Origin: Lithobates sylvaticus
Taxonomy: Eukaryota > Chordata > Amphibia > Anura > Ranidae
Length of the DNA stretch: 64,000 nt
Assembly: GCA_028564925.1 (NCBI GenBank)
Contig: CM053033.1
Location: forward strand, 114,176,252-114,240,251
Direction of reading: 5' to 3'
The notes under the pieces: generated by a model
The model's database searches: none
The model's input: only the letters and a program-made list of their open reading frames with translations
What the model was told of the DNA's origin: nothing
Position numbers and translations under genes: made by a program
Part shown: piece by piece, positions 10,416 to 21,170 of the stretch
Layout of the letters: every line of letters begins with the position of its first letter
Position numbering within the stretch: position 1 is the stretch's first letter

Positions 10416-10705
10416 GGCTGCATTCACATATGTGCCGAGCATCTTTGACTGTTTTTACAGGCATTTTTGAGCGTTTTGCTTGGGCCTTTTTTTCCCTCTA
10501 ATATAACGATGTTTAGTACTACTGGGGCCAAAAATGCTTGCAATTTTTGGCTCAAAAAAAACAAAAAAAAAAACGTGTGTACTTTTTTAAGCTACAAGCT
10601 TCAAGTGACACTACGCTCCGGTGTGAACAGACAAAATGGAAAACCATGGGAGTTTGAGTGTTTAGGAGCTTTGAGCTATAAAAACGGTCAGGTGTGAATG
10701 CAGTC
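10416..10705. mobile_element. TTA-flanked MITE (GGCTGCATTCACA ends)
   Basis: TTA at 10413-10415 and 10706-10708. The left end reads GGCTGCATTCACATATG and the right end, reversed, GACTGCATTCACACCTG. A 3-bp TTA/TAA duplication is typical of PIF/Harbinger elements. The interior is A/T-rich and non-coding. Confidence 0.65.
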
Positions 10706-10722
10706 TTAGTTACACTTTAGGG

Positions 10723-11127
10723 CAGTGGTCTCCAAATTGCGGCCCGGGGCTAGATGTGGCCCTCTGCTTGCCTTTATTTGGCCCTTGGGGCACTGCTCCA
10801 CCAACTGACACCAATGATGGGGCACCATTCCCACTACTGACACCATCAATGGGGCATTATTCCACCAGCTGACACCATCAATGGGGCATTACTCCACCAA
10901 CTGACCCCAAATATGGGGGCACCACCCCCTTACTGACACCATCAATTGGGCACTATTCTTCCCATTAATGCCAACAATAGGACACTATTTCTCCCATTAA
11001 AACCAATAATGGGGCACTAATGTTGGGGCATATTCTAATCCCCCTACCCCCGGCCCCACAGTCCTGCCTCCCTAAAGCCTGAAGGATAGTAAACTGACCC
11101 TTTGCTTAGAAAGTTTTGAGACCCCTT
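10723..11127. mobile_element. hAT MITE with internal GACACCA...GGGGCA tandem units
   Basis: The left end CAGTGGTCTCCAAATTGCGG and right end AAGTTTTGAGACCCCTTA are hAT-like (CAG...GTCTC / GAGACCCC). The flanking 8-mers CTTTAGGG and ATCTAGGG match at 6 of 8 positions. Between them are about eight degenerate copies of a unit of roughly 30 bp, 'CCA-CTGACACCA-CAATGGGGCA-TATT'. Non-coding. Beyond it, 11128-12190 contains no feature I recognise. Confidence 0.7.
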
Positions 11128-12189
11128 ATCTAGGGTATAGTTAGTCACATTCAACTGAACTTATTGTATTGCTGACAATGTTTTATTGCTCATCCAAATT
11201 TACTGAGCTCAAACAAGTGTGAAGAACGTATCACAGTATTCATACCCACAAAGATACCCTAAAAAAAATTTAACATTATTATTTCTGTCTGTTTTGCAAC
11301 CAAAGTAACAGATTCATTCTGTGATTTTGTGGCCACATAGTCTACTTTCTTAATTGTGCCCCAACTGCAGGCACTTATTTTGCAAGATAATTTACCCTCC
11401 CATCTGTCACAGAACTTAGAATGCTATGGGAGCACTTTTTAAATAGGCACAGATTTGTTCATTTTCACAGGTGCTAATTTATTATACAATTTGTGTACAG
11501 ATAATAAATCTCTCCCTATGGTTTGCATTACAAAATATTAGAAGCGACTGATTAGCAACAGCAAACAATAAAGACCATTTTGATGAATGTCTCCCAAGGT
11601 ATCAATTTTTTATTTTTTTTGCAAGCTAAAAAAAAATGGTAAAAAAGAGAATCTGTTAGGTATTTCTAAAGCTCGCTATGAATGGTTAAAAAACGGATTC
11701 CTCCATATACACAAATGAGGTGGATAGAGGGATCCCCCCTGACCGGTATATTGTATTTTGACAGCTATTTTTCTATATTCATGGCATTTTTTAAACTTGC
11801 ATCGTTTCCTCTACTCTGAAATCTAGAACACTCGGAAGAAGCCTACGCAAACACAGAGAGAACCTGGATGTTTTGAGATGCTGAGTAGATACCCCATGGA
11901 TACCCCATAAACTAAATTCTAGCACACTAATTTACAAGTATTGCTACTAGCCCTGTCTATTTTAGACTCAATTACTTGGTGGATGAAAAATAAGGGGGTT
12001 TTGTAAGAGGAATCGGCCAAATGATCAGGCAGAAAGTAAATTTAACTTGAACTTTACTAAACAGATGTAAAATAAGATTAACAATGCAAACGGTGAAATG
12101 GGTGTGCATTAAGACATTCCTTCCATCATTCTTGGGAGTCTAGAACCATAGAATAAATATTGCAGGCTTCTACTCAAGTCACACTGTGC
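11128..12189. other. Unassigned A/T-rich DNA
   Basis: About 1 kb with no convincing exon, terminal repeat or tandem array. Single-copy intronic or intergenic sequence is the simplest reading. Confidence 0.5.
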
Positions 12190-12261
12190 AAGCATCAGTC
12201 CGAAATTCTGACCTCTGAACTCTATGTGTTACTTAATCCTAAACCATGAACTCTGTCCTGA

Positions 12262-12937
12262 TGTCAGGTCACCCTGAGGCTAGGTGACAGATGCACACCG
12301 TCGGGATCAGGAGTGCACCACAAGGTAGTGGACCCTATGGCTGACTGCAGCGGATGGGAGTCCAGGTGATTCGGAACACGGGGCCGCTGGACACCTAGAC
12401 GGATCCCACGGGGGTTAGAGCGTAAGATTCCCTGGGGCGCAGAGTCTAAGAGCCAGCTGGTGTTCACCAGAGCCTCTAGTGGTGAGGATGGACTGGGCTG
12501 CAACTGGCTCCAGGTCGCAACCCCCAGGGTCCCCCAGCTCACACCCACAGTAGGCAACAGGAGGACAGGGATAGTGAAGGATAAGTCAAGGTCAGGGCCA
12601 CAAGCAGAAACGGACAACAAGGTACACGCCAAGGTTCAGGGTCACAGGCAACCATTGATAGTCAGGGTCACAGGCAAACAGGGATAGTCAGGGACACGCC
12701 AAAGTCGGTAACAGAACACTGAATAGCACACGGCTGGTAACAGAAAGCCAAACACACAAAGGTTGATCAGCAGGGTTGGCCTGCAGTGCACAGGTTAATA
12801 TAGAGTCCTGTGATAGGAGCTAGGGTGGAGCCCTGCCAGAGGAGGGATATAAAAGCAGTCAGGTGATGGTCGGCTGATCTCTAGAGATGAACACATGGAG
12901 ACAGGTAAGCAGACAACTCTATTGCTTAACCATGACA
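12262..12937 (+). mobile_element. Solo LTR (fossil LTR element)
   Basis: A 676-bp segment that begins TGTCAGGTCACC and ends CCATGACA, giving TGTCA...TGACA inverted tips. It is bounded on both sides by CCTGA (12257-12261 and 12938-12942), the size expected of an LTR-element target duplication. A TATA-type box, GGATATAAAAG, lies near 12845-12855 on the + strand, which sets the likely orientation. No internal genes remain, so this is a solo LTR. The duplication is weaker evidence than usual because CCTGA is also the repeated motif of the surrounding minisatellite. Confidence 0.65.
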
Positions 12938-13145
12938 CCTGAGCCTTGAAATCTTAGGGTTACTTAATCTTGAACCCTGAACGTTGTGCATTACAAAATC
13001 CTGACCCATGAACTCTGGATGTTACTTAAACCAGACCTCTGCACTGTATGCTATATAGTGTTTTAGTGAGACCCCTCACAACAGGAACTTAATTCTGACC
13101 CCCTGAACTCTGTGTTATTTAATCTTGACCCCTGAATTCTGTGTG

Positions 13146-13503
13146 TTAAAGTGTTACTAAGCACAGGACTCTCATTCATTAGATATGGTCTCCCACAGTA
13201 CACAGAACACGGAAATGCAATTATTTTAGTAAATATAAACTTCTAAATACATTTTCTCATCCGCAGTATATGGCAATACAGTACATTCCAAACTGAGCAT
13301 GTGCAGAGTGCCCCCAAGGCTCTGTTCTATCAGCAGATGGATTGGGGACAATAAAAGAAGGGGAGGATCAGAGAACACAGGACCAAACAGCCTTTTTACA
13401 CCATGCAGAGGATTAACCCCTTATTTTCCAGAGTGAGTATAACAAGCATGATTTACTGCATATACAAACTAATTTTACTGTTGTGGGTTTAGTAACACTT
13501 TCA
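13146..13503. mobile_element. TTAA MITE (AGTGTTACTAA ends)
   Basis: TTAA at 13146-13149 followed by AGTGTTACTAAGCAC. The right end is GTTTAGTAACACTTTCA, with the second TTAA decayed. The interior contains GCACTCT/AGAGTGCCCCCA, AGAAGGGGAGGATCAGA and TAACAAGCATG(A)TTTACTGCATATA blocks. The same blocks appear in reverse at 32480-32705, a partial copy of this family. Non-coding. Confidence 0.75.
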
Positions 13504-13692
13504 TTCTGGGCACTAAACTCTATGCCTACTTAATCCTGACCCCTGTTCTCTATCAGTGTTACTTAATCCAGGGCAGCATTTCTTAATCGTGAACCCTGAA
13601 CTCTCTGTGTTACTTAATCCTGAGCCCTGAGGGTTACTTAACCCTGAGCTCTGTGGGTTACTAAATCCTGAGCCCTGAACTCTGTGGGTTAC

Positions 13693-14326
13693 TTAAAGTG
13701 GATGTAAACCCAATGTCATCCTTTCTAAACTACTGCCATAGGGGATATCTATAAGGATATACATGCCTCCTGCATGTATCTTTACCTGTCAAATGTCTCC
13801 CCTCTGTCTGTTATGAGACCCGGAAAACTGCAGATTCTGTGGGTGGGTCTGTTGTCTGGAGCTCGGTGGGTGGAGTCGTGATGTCAGTAGACTACCCGCC
13901 CACCTCTACACTCCCCTTGTCAATATGCATTTCTCCTGTGTATTTCTTACACTGAACTTCTGCTATGATCTCTAACATCCAGTGAAAAGACAGGAAAGTA
14001 ACCACATGACTTCAACATGCCCAATTATGCTGAGGTGTGGAACATCCAATACTGGCAGAGCAGCAGAAGAAAGGAGTGGGAGGGAATTAAAAAATAATGC
14101 ATGTCTCTTAGGCTAGTGCACAAGATATGTAAATCACCTGTCACTCACAGCAAGGGGAGGATTTAACAAAGTTTTTCTCAAGATTTATCTCACTGAACAA
14201 TAAAAGAGGATTGCTCAGAGCTGGATTAACTCTGGCAAGACTGGGCTCAAATGATAGGAAATATAATCCTCTACATTATGACATCAACAAAAAAAATTAT
14301 TTTTTTGGGGTTTACATCCACTTTAA
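13693..14326. mobile_element. TTAA MITE (AGTGGATGTAAACCC ends)
   Basis: TTAA at 13693-13696 and 14323-14326. Ends are TTAAAGTGGATGTAAACCC and GGGGTTTACATCCACTTTAA, a near-perfect inverted pair. The 634-bp interior is non-coding. The TTAA duplication points to a piggyBac- or Kolobok-type transposase supplied in trans. It interrupts the minisatellite array, so it is younger than the array. Confidence 0.85.
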
Positions 14327-14560
14327 TCCTGAGCCCTGACCTCTGTGGGTTACTAAATCATGAGCCCTGAACTCTGGGTTACTAAATCCTGAGCCCTGGA
14401 CTCTGGGTTACTAAATCCTGAGCCCTGAATTCTGTGGGCTTCTAAATCCTCGTCTTCGAACTCTGTGTATTACTGAATGCTGACCCCTGAATTCTGGATG
14501 TTACTTGACCCCTGCACTCTGTAATTCTTAATCCTGACCTCTACACGCTATGCTTTATAG

Positions 14561-15346
14561 TCTCTTGAGCCATATAAGCATAGGGTCAAGTTTTATTTAA
14601 CCATGCCCCTTTAAGTCCTGCGCACTTTTGGCCACACTAACAATTTATCCTGGTGCTCTATATGTGCCACGTGATTTTCCTTTGCTTGGTGCCCCAGGTA
14701 TTGTTTAATTTTAATAAAAACAGTGTATTAAAAATGGAAGCATGATTTTGTGGTTGTGACTATAAATGAGGGTGTGGTTTGGTCAGAAGGGGTTTCCGGA
14801 TTTCATTTTGGAAAACTGGTAGCCTTAGTATGCATAGAGTACAGAACAATGTTAACAGATTAAGAAACTGTACAAACAGGAGAAACAACTATATGACTCA
14901 AAAAGGACACTGGGTTACTGTACAGTCTGTAGAAAACTTGTTGCAAAATAAGCTAGTGCATGACCACTACTAATGTAAACAAACAGTACAGTAAATGAAC
15001 AGGTACAGTGTTTCCCATAGTGAAGTCCAGGATAGGTCTGCGCATACAGGTGAACAACTGGTGGGATATCTGAGCTGGCACCATAGGAGAGTGGCTGGAG
15101 GAGTATCATGGCTGGTACCACAGGTGGAGACACAGGGCCACCCCATATGAAGTGCAGTACTCTGGTAGCAATTGTTGCAGTACTCTCTGCAGTGGCTTGG
15201 TATTCTGTGGGCACTGCATGCTACTGGGCAGACTGGCTGCCTGCATGCCTGAACTAATGGTGGAGGACTGTACACCTAGCGGCAGATCCGATACCCATGC
15301 GATATGTAGATATTCGCCAGCACACCAAGGATCATCAATTTCATCC
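14561..15346. other. Unassigned DNA
   Basis: No convincing exon, terminal repeat or tandem structure. Short open frames on both strands overlap one another and have no recognisable motif. Confidence 0.45.
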
Positions 15347-15445
15347 AAACGGTTTTTATTCAAAGAATGATCGCATCATTGCATGTAGTGCAATGTTTCG
15401 GAGCCACGCAGGACCCCTTAGTCAGGCATGTGATGAATATCTGCA
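15347..15445 (-). repeat. Unclassified interspersed repeat with CCGAAACATTGC motif
   Basis: On the - strand it reads CCTGACTAAGGGGTCCTGCG, then GTGGCTCCGAAACATTGCAC. From recollection, a CTGA-GAAGGGGTC...CCGAAACGTTGC pattern is common in amphibian and fish repeats of uncertain class. Similar GAAAC...TCAGG motifs occur near 46612-46640 and 53594-53612. No boundaries visible. Confidence 0.4.
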
Positions 15446-15573
15446 TATCGCATTGGTTCTAGTATCTATAACATGTGCGATGGGAAGATGGACTCTAGAT
15501 CACATACCCAGCCACCTCTGCCTCACCAGGTGCAGTCTCTGTGAGCACCCAAAGACAGGAACAGGGATACATA

Positions 15574-16192
15574 CACTATATTGCCAAAAGTATTGCGATG
15601 CCTGCCTTTACACGCACATGAACTTTAATGGCATACTAGTCTTAGTCTATAGGGTTCAATATTGAGTTGGCCCACCCTTTGTAGCTATAACAGATTCAAA
15701 TCTTCTGGGAAGACTGTCCACAAGGTTTAGGAGTGAGTCTGTTCATGGGAATGTTTGACCATTCTTCCAGAAGCGCATTTGTGAGGTCAGGCACTGATGT
15801 AGATGAGAAGGCCTAGCTCACACGCAGCTCTAATTCATCCCAAATGTGTTCTATTGGGTTGGGGGCAGGCCAGTCAAGTTCCTCTACCCCAAACTTGCTC
15901 AGCCATCTCTTTATGGACCTTGTTTTGTGCACTGGTCCAAATGATTTGGTGGAGGGGGGGATTATGGTGTGGGGTGGTTTTTTAGGGGTCGGGCTTGGCC
16001 CCAATAAAGGGAACTTTTAAGGCATAAGCATACCAAGACATTTTGTACAATTTCATGCGCCCAAAATTGTGGGAACAGTTTGAGGATGGCCCGACCTCAA
16101 CCTAATAGAACACATACGGACTAAGACTGGGATGCCTTTAAAGTTGATGTGCGTGTAATGTCAGGTATCCCAATACTTTTGGAAATATAGTG
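15574..16192. mobile_element. Tc1-like element with long inverted arms (family C)
   Basis: Flanked by TA. Ends are CACTATATTGCCAAAAGTAT and CCAATACTTTTGGAAATATA(GTG), an inverted pair. The left half carries the transposase C-terminus on the - strand (KFGVEELDWPAPNPIEHIWD, the WPxPNPIEHxWDE motif of Tc1). The right half carries GGIMVWGGFLGVGLGP-like catalytic sequence on the + strand. At 619 bp it is far shorter than a full Tc1 (about 1.6 kb): an internally deleted, fold-back-like derivative. Other pieces of this family are at 19112-19287 and 63493-64000. Confidence 0.8.
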
Positions 16193-16194
16193 TA

Positions 16195-17281
16195 TATACC
16201 TTGGGCATATACAGAACTCCAGGTTCTTGCAGGAAAAGGACTTAAAGGAAGCCAGCCACTGCATCTGAACACGGTGTGTAAAGGGCCCTTTGTTACTGTA
16301 CTCTAACCCCAATGAACCTGACCAAACCACACAAATAGTCTGCTGCAAGTACAATGTCCCTGTTTATTAAGAACACCCTTAGCCAAATCTTAAATATTCA
16401 TAGCAGCATAGCTATAGTTTGAAATCACCTATAAGCTTTTAACATCTCTCTATGATGAGTCACTCTTATCATTTGGCATTTTAATGGGCAGTTGGGTGGA
16501 CATCTGTTGGAGATAACCCTCCACAGAAGTCTCAGAGTTATGAGAAAAAAAAACAGTAATTCAATTATCTATCAACCATACAAAAGGGAATATATTAGGT
16601 TTTGGACCAGGTGACCTTTAACAGTCATTAAACAGCTTACTGAACAGCAAATCATCGCTAACTACCATGCACATACTAACCATAAATAACTGCCCAGCAT
16701 ATGTATGACCAGTTCTCTTTAATCCATGCCTACCCCCTTCCCTCAACCCTCTTCAGTTTTAGCAAGTGAAAGTGTGACAAATTAATCTAAGCAACACCGT
16801 AACAACACAACATTCTCTATTGGGAAAAAGATTTGGCATAGGCTCATTGGAATGACAACTATAATTAATTTCCTGAAAGTGTTACGCATAATGAAATTCT
16901 TCTACCCAGTTTCATTACAAAACAGGGAAATTTTAATTTGCAGCAATTTTAAAGATTCCCGTCTAGAATATATGTAAATCTATACAATTTACATGAGTGG
17001 CATAAAATAAAAAATGGAAACAAGTTCCAAAAATTGGAGGAAAGGGAAAAAGAGTATTGCTGCATAAATCAACCAAGGAGATGTTTACTTCTTCAGCTTG
17101 AACTAGAAAAATTACATCTAGAACATGGCTGGTAGGGGCAACAGTTTAAATGTACAATATACCCCCCCCCCCCAACCACCACAAAACATTTCCCCTTTCC
17201 CAACCCGTCTACAATGATTCTTCTATAAATAGCTTCTTTAATAGGTTTTTACACATCTTGGACCATTGTGTTTTCCTCCAG
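16195..17281. other. Unassigned A/T-rich DNA upstream of the candidate exon
   Basis: No terminal repeats or exons recognised. There is a C-run at 17161-17174, and pyrimidine-rich sequence just before 17281 serves as the polypyrimidine tract of the candidate exon. The likely identity is intron. Confidence 0.45.
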
Positions 17282-17507
17282 GTCTGGCATCTGGTAATCT
17301 AGTGCTGCAGACTGTGCCCACACTGACAGGACATCTTTATGATATCACCACACTGGGCAGTATTCTGGAACCACGAGATCGACAATGGAAAGTGTACACG
17401 TTACCCAAGGAATACCCAATGTGGACACCTGAAGAAGGATCTTCCTACCCTGCAGTGAAGAAGATTGGAGACTTGGGACTCGACGAATCACATGACCACA
17501 GATTTAC
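17282..17507 (+). CDS. Candidate internal exon of an unrecognised host gene
   Basis: A 226-bp open segment between a good acceptor (TTGTGTTTTCCTCCAG, ending at 17281) and a consensus donor (AC|GTAAGT at 17508). It starts with the last two bases of a codon and ends with two bases of the next, so it is an internal exon with introns of phase 1 and phase 2. The translation has no stop and looks like ordinary protein: ASGNLVLQTVPTLTGHLYDI early, LEPRDRQWKVYTLPKEYPMW in the middle and KKIGDLGLDESHDHRFT at the end. It has balanced composition, no repeats and no match to any transposon family I know. I do not recognise the protein. I found no partner exon in the window, so the introns must be long or the gene mostly outside. 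It could be a processed relic, but intact splice sites argue against that. Confidence 0.6.
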
Positions 17508-17774
17508 GTAAGTAAAAGGAGCTTTGAGCTTACGTTTTTTTTGTCTTGCTAGTTAGGGGAGGCAATGGATGGAGGAGAGGGTTTAATGGCTGAATTTCCA
17601 CATTAGGATCATTGATATTTCAGCTGTTGGTGGAAGATGGCTTCTAATTTATTTTCAGCAATGTAGATTTCAAAATCTCCAATTGTGCCTGTGTTCACAG
17701 CTCTACCCAGAAGCAGCAAATAGAAGAACACCTGCCAATCCTTAAGTATCTTTAATTCATTTAACAATATAAAA

Positions 17775-18082
17775 CAGCCATTCTCAACCTTCTTAGCACA
17801 GTGGAACACCTAAGATAATTTTTAAGTCTTGAGGGGCCCTTACCAAAACCAATTCATTGTGGGTAAGTGTCTTGCATTACTTGTCAGTAGGAAGAATTGC
17901 CACTCTTACGGACAGCTAAAATGATCATTCCTATCATGCTGTTGTCTTTGCCAAGTGAAAATGGTCCTGGAACTATGCAGGTACCATCATCAAATGGGAA
18001 GTCAATCAGCCACAGCTCAAGAAACCCTAGCAACCTCTGGAGGAATCCTAGGGTTCTATAGAACTTTGAATGTGAATGGCTG
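17775..18082. mobile_element. hAT MITE (CAGCCATTCTCAACC ends)
   Basis: The left end is CAGCCATTCTCAACCTTCTT and the right end, reversed, CAGCCATTCACATTCAAAGT. Flanking 8-mers ATATAAAA and TTATAAAC agree at 6 of 8. Non-coding, old copy. It lies 270 bp downstream of the candidate exon, inside the presumed intron. Confidence 0.65.
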
Positions 18083-18311
18083 TTATAAACAGTGCAGAAA
18101 AAGGAGTGAGATTCCAGGAACTGCAGTCCTTTCCTCTGCTGGGCGTTTCAACTCATTTCAGTTTTTTTTTTTTTATAAAAAAAAAATATTTAGGAGAAAC
18201 AGCAGTACAAAGATAGTAGAAGTACAGGTAATCATGAAGCACCAATTGCAACAAGCAATTATGCAATACAGTAGTATCAAGACCACAAAGACTGGTAATG
18301 CATAAGCTATA

Positions 18312-19075
18312 CACTCACTGGCCACTTTATTAGGTACACCTGTTGAATTGCTTGGTAACACAAATTGCTAATCAGCCAATCACATGGCAGAAACCCAATG
18401 CATTTAGGCATCTAGATGTGGTGAAGACAACTTGCAAAGTACAAACCGAGCATCAGAAGAAAGTGGATTTAAGAGACTTTAAACATGGCATGGTTGTTGG
18501 TGCCAGACGGGCTGGTCTGAGTATTTCAAAAACTGCTGATCTACTGGGATTTTCATGAACAACCATCTCTAGAATTTACAGAGAATGGTCTGAAAATATC
18601 CAGTGAGCAGCAGTGCTGTGGACGAAAATGCCTTGTTGAGGTCAGAGGAGAATGGGCAGACTGGTTTGAGATGATAGAAAGTCTTAGTACCTACTGAGCA
18701 TCATTTAAACACCATGGCCTACCTGAGTATTGGTGCTGACCATGTCATCCCTTTATGAATACAGTGTAGCCATCTTCTGATGGCTACTTCCAGCAGGATG
18801 GAGTTCACTGTACTCCAATGGCCTCCAGTCATCAGATCGCTACACAAGAGCACCTTTGGGATGTGGTAGAATGGGAGATTTGCATCATGGATGTGCACCC
18901 GACAAATCTGCAGCAACTGCGTGATGCCATCATGTCAATATGGACCAAAATCTCTGAGGAATGTTTTCAACACCTTGTTGAACCTATGCCACAAAGAATT
19001 AAGGCAGTTTGAAGGCAAAAGGGGATCCAACCCAGTACTAGCAAGGTGTACCTAATAACGTGGCCGGTGAGTGTG
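18312..19075 (+). mobile_element. Tc1-like element, family A (CACTCACTGGCC ends), copy 1
   Basis: TA-flanked, with ends CACTCACTGGCCACTTTATT and AATAACGTGGCCGGTGAGTG as an inverted pair. The + strand holds the N-terminal DNA-binding part of a transposase (FKHGMVVGARRAGLSISKTA, a helix-turn-helix) at about 18343-18558 and the C-terminal part (EHLWDVVEWEICIMDV, then LRDAIMSIWTKISEECFQHL) at about 18818-19012. The catalytic middle is missing between roughly 18600 and 18690 relative to a full Tc1 of about 1.6 kb. It cannot encode an active enzyme. Copy 2 is at 29276-31005. Confidence 0.88.
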
Positions 19076-19111
19076 TATTCCAAACATGAATCACATGTCC
19101 TGGTCAAGGTA

Positions 19112-19287
19112 CACTATATTGCCAAAAGTATTGGGAACCCTGCCTTTACACACACACATGAACTTTAATGGCATAGTCCGTAGGGTTCAATATTGAGTTG
19201 GCCCACCCTTTGCAGCTGTAACAGCTTCAACTCTTCTGGGAAGGCTGTCCACAAGGTTTAGGAGTGTGTCTATGGGAATGTTTAACA
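19112..19287. mobile_element. Tc1-like family C fragment
   Basis: TA-flanked left end CACTATATTGCCAAAAGTAT followed by GGGTTCAATATTGAGTTGGC and GCTGTAACAGCTTCAACTCT, the arm sequence of the element at 15574. It stops after GGGAATGTTTAAC at about 19287 where unrelated sequence begins, so only the left arm remains. It lies 36 bp after the family A copy. Confidence 0.8.
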
Positions 19288-21170
19288 AAGAGAGGGGAAG
19301 GGAGGGAGACAGCGCAACCACTCTGGTGTATTACGTTCCAAGAAGGTTTAATTACAAAGAAAAGTAAAAAAATTAATACTCACAAAAGTATAAAAACCAC
19401 ACGTGTATATGGGAGTCCACGGGAGAGTATAAGTCTGTGGGGGAGAAGCAGTCCTAAAAGAGTAAAGCTGGATGGATTGATGATGAGCTGCTTTTACTTC
19501 TGGAACTGATCCCCTGTAGTTCCCCTGCAGCCGATGAAAACCGGCGGGAGGGAGAGGAGGAGAAGCTGGCTTTTTGCTTCTGCAGGGGGACTACAGGGAA
19601 TCAGTTCCAGTAAATGCCCTCCCAGGCACACCGATCACCTCTTTCTGTCCAGTGTACCCTTCCCCTTTCTACTCCGCTGCTCAGGCCCTGTACAGCCCTG
19701 ATCGGTGGCCCTGACTGTGTCTTGAATTAAAGATATGCAAGGTCAATTTGGGCTTCTTGCACATAGGCAATAAAAAAAAAATGCAGCATTTGTAGCCAAA
19801 GTTTTTTTTTTTTTTTTTTTTTTTTTAAAGGGACAATAAACACAGCGGCAAAAGGATCAATAATGCAATGCGTTCAGAGCCCAAAAAAAAAAAAAAAAGA
19901 AACATTTTTACTTGAATGCAAGGATTCATGCAAATACACAAGTAGATACGGGCATATAGTATGTTTAAATTGAAACACTGATAGCTAGAAGTGGAAGAAG
20001 AAAAATTCTTACACAAGTATGCACATTTAGACGCCTGTATGCATACTGTATATATGTAAAGTCTTTACAGAATATAACGTTTTTACTCTTTCTGCCAGCA
20101 AGATCTTGCATACAACATCAGTAAATGATGCAAAAGAGGCCATACTGTATGTATCTGACATTGACCCTCGGCAATCATTATGAGTTCTTGCAGTATAGGG
20201 TATGAAGGTGCATAGCAAGGTAGACATGACTGCTAGACGATTCTTGCCCTGCTGACAAATACATTTTAGCTGCGCCAAGACAATCCGGAACTGAGGGAGT
20301 TAAGGCAGCACCCCACTGATCCTTGACTCTGCCACCAGACCACTCCCAAGGCTTTTAACGGCACATGCTGGGCAAAGCTGTTATTACGGCAGCCTGGCTG
20401 ATCAGTCGAGCAACAGGAAAAGCATCAAGTGCCCAAGTGAAGGAATAATAAGGTCTGGGGCTTGACAAGGATGCTGTCAAGAAAGTGGGCTCAGAGGGAT
20501 GGACGGCAGACAGCTGACTGTGTGCTCTGCACCGCTAATGTGACCGCAGAGGCTCAAGAAGACTCTCACCTTCATGTTACCGATGACACTCCACCATCCA
20601 TTAAACCCTTCTCTGTCCTGTTATGTAAAATACCTTCTGTGCCCCAGACTGGCCCTGCTATTCAAACCAATGAAGGATATCTAGAAGCCAGCCAGCCAGA
20701 ACCCTTTCCAAAATGCTGCCCATACGCTTATCAATACGAACAATCGTATCTTTCAGAAGTCAGTTGTGCTAAACCAACATTTTAATATATATGACAGTTT
20801 CCATAGAAAAGGAATCATCCATCCAATTTAGATGGACCTTTGGTGTGTAGAACAAGTGTTTTAAAGAGTAATTCTACTTTTGTTGAGAAAAAAAACATTC
20901 CCCTCTGGGTGGTCATTGTACATTGCAAGTATTTTAACAAACTTTTCAGCAGATGCCTACTTTTTGTTATTGTAAAAAAATAACTGTCTGTGTCCATGTG
21001 CAAATTGAATATGAATGGGAGTGATATTATAGTTCTCTATCAGCTGCTGCACTTGCAGGGTTCTAATGAGGCAGGCTCTGCATCTTTTTTGACGTGATCT
21101 CCCTTTGAGAGTATCTCACCAAAACTGAAAAGTTTGTTGCAGAGAATGCCCAGAATCTGATTTGTATGGG
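19288..21170. other. Unassigned DNA with one small fold-back
   Basis: No gene recognised. A fold-back lies at about 19503-19606: GGAACTGATCCCCTGTAGTT pairs with AGGGAATCAGTTCC and CTACAGG on the other side. Poly-T and poly-A runs occur at 19801-19826 and 19883-19900. A short open frame at 20462-20785 on the + strand shows no motif and weak splice context, so I leave it uncalled. Confidence 0.45.

Larger units (their letters stand above)
12190..14560. repeat. CCTGA/GAACTCTGTG minisatellite, interrupted by three elements
   Basis: Degenerate tandem array whose core unit reads roughly 'GTTACTTAATCCTGACCCC' plus 'TGAACTCTGTG' (about 28-32 bp). Array segments are seen at 12190-12261, 12938-13145, 13503-13692 and 14327-14560. 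Between them lie a solo LTR and two TTAA MITEs, so the original array was about 0.7 kb. A related array lies at 45405-45905. Unit divergence suggests an old array. Confidence 0.75.

Noticed and set aside
20462-20785. 107-codon open stretch, considered as a further exon
   Set aside because: It starts without an ATG, has weak splice context, and the peptide has no recognisable motif or repeat. A protein search could revive it.
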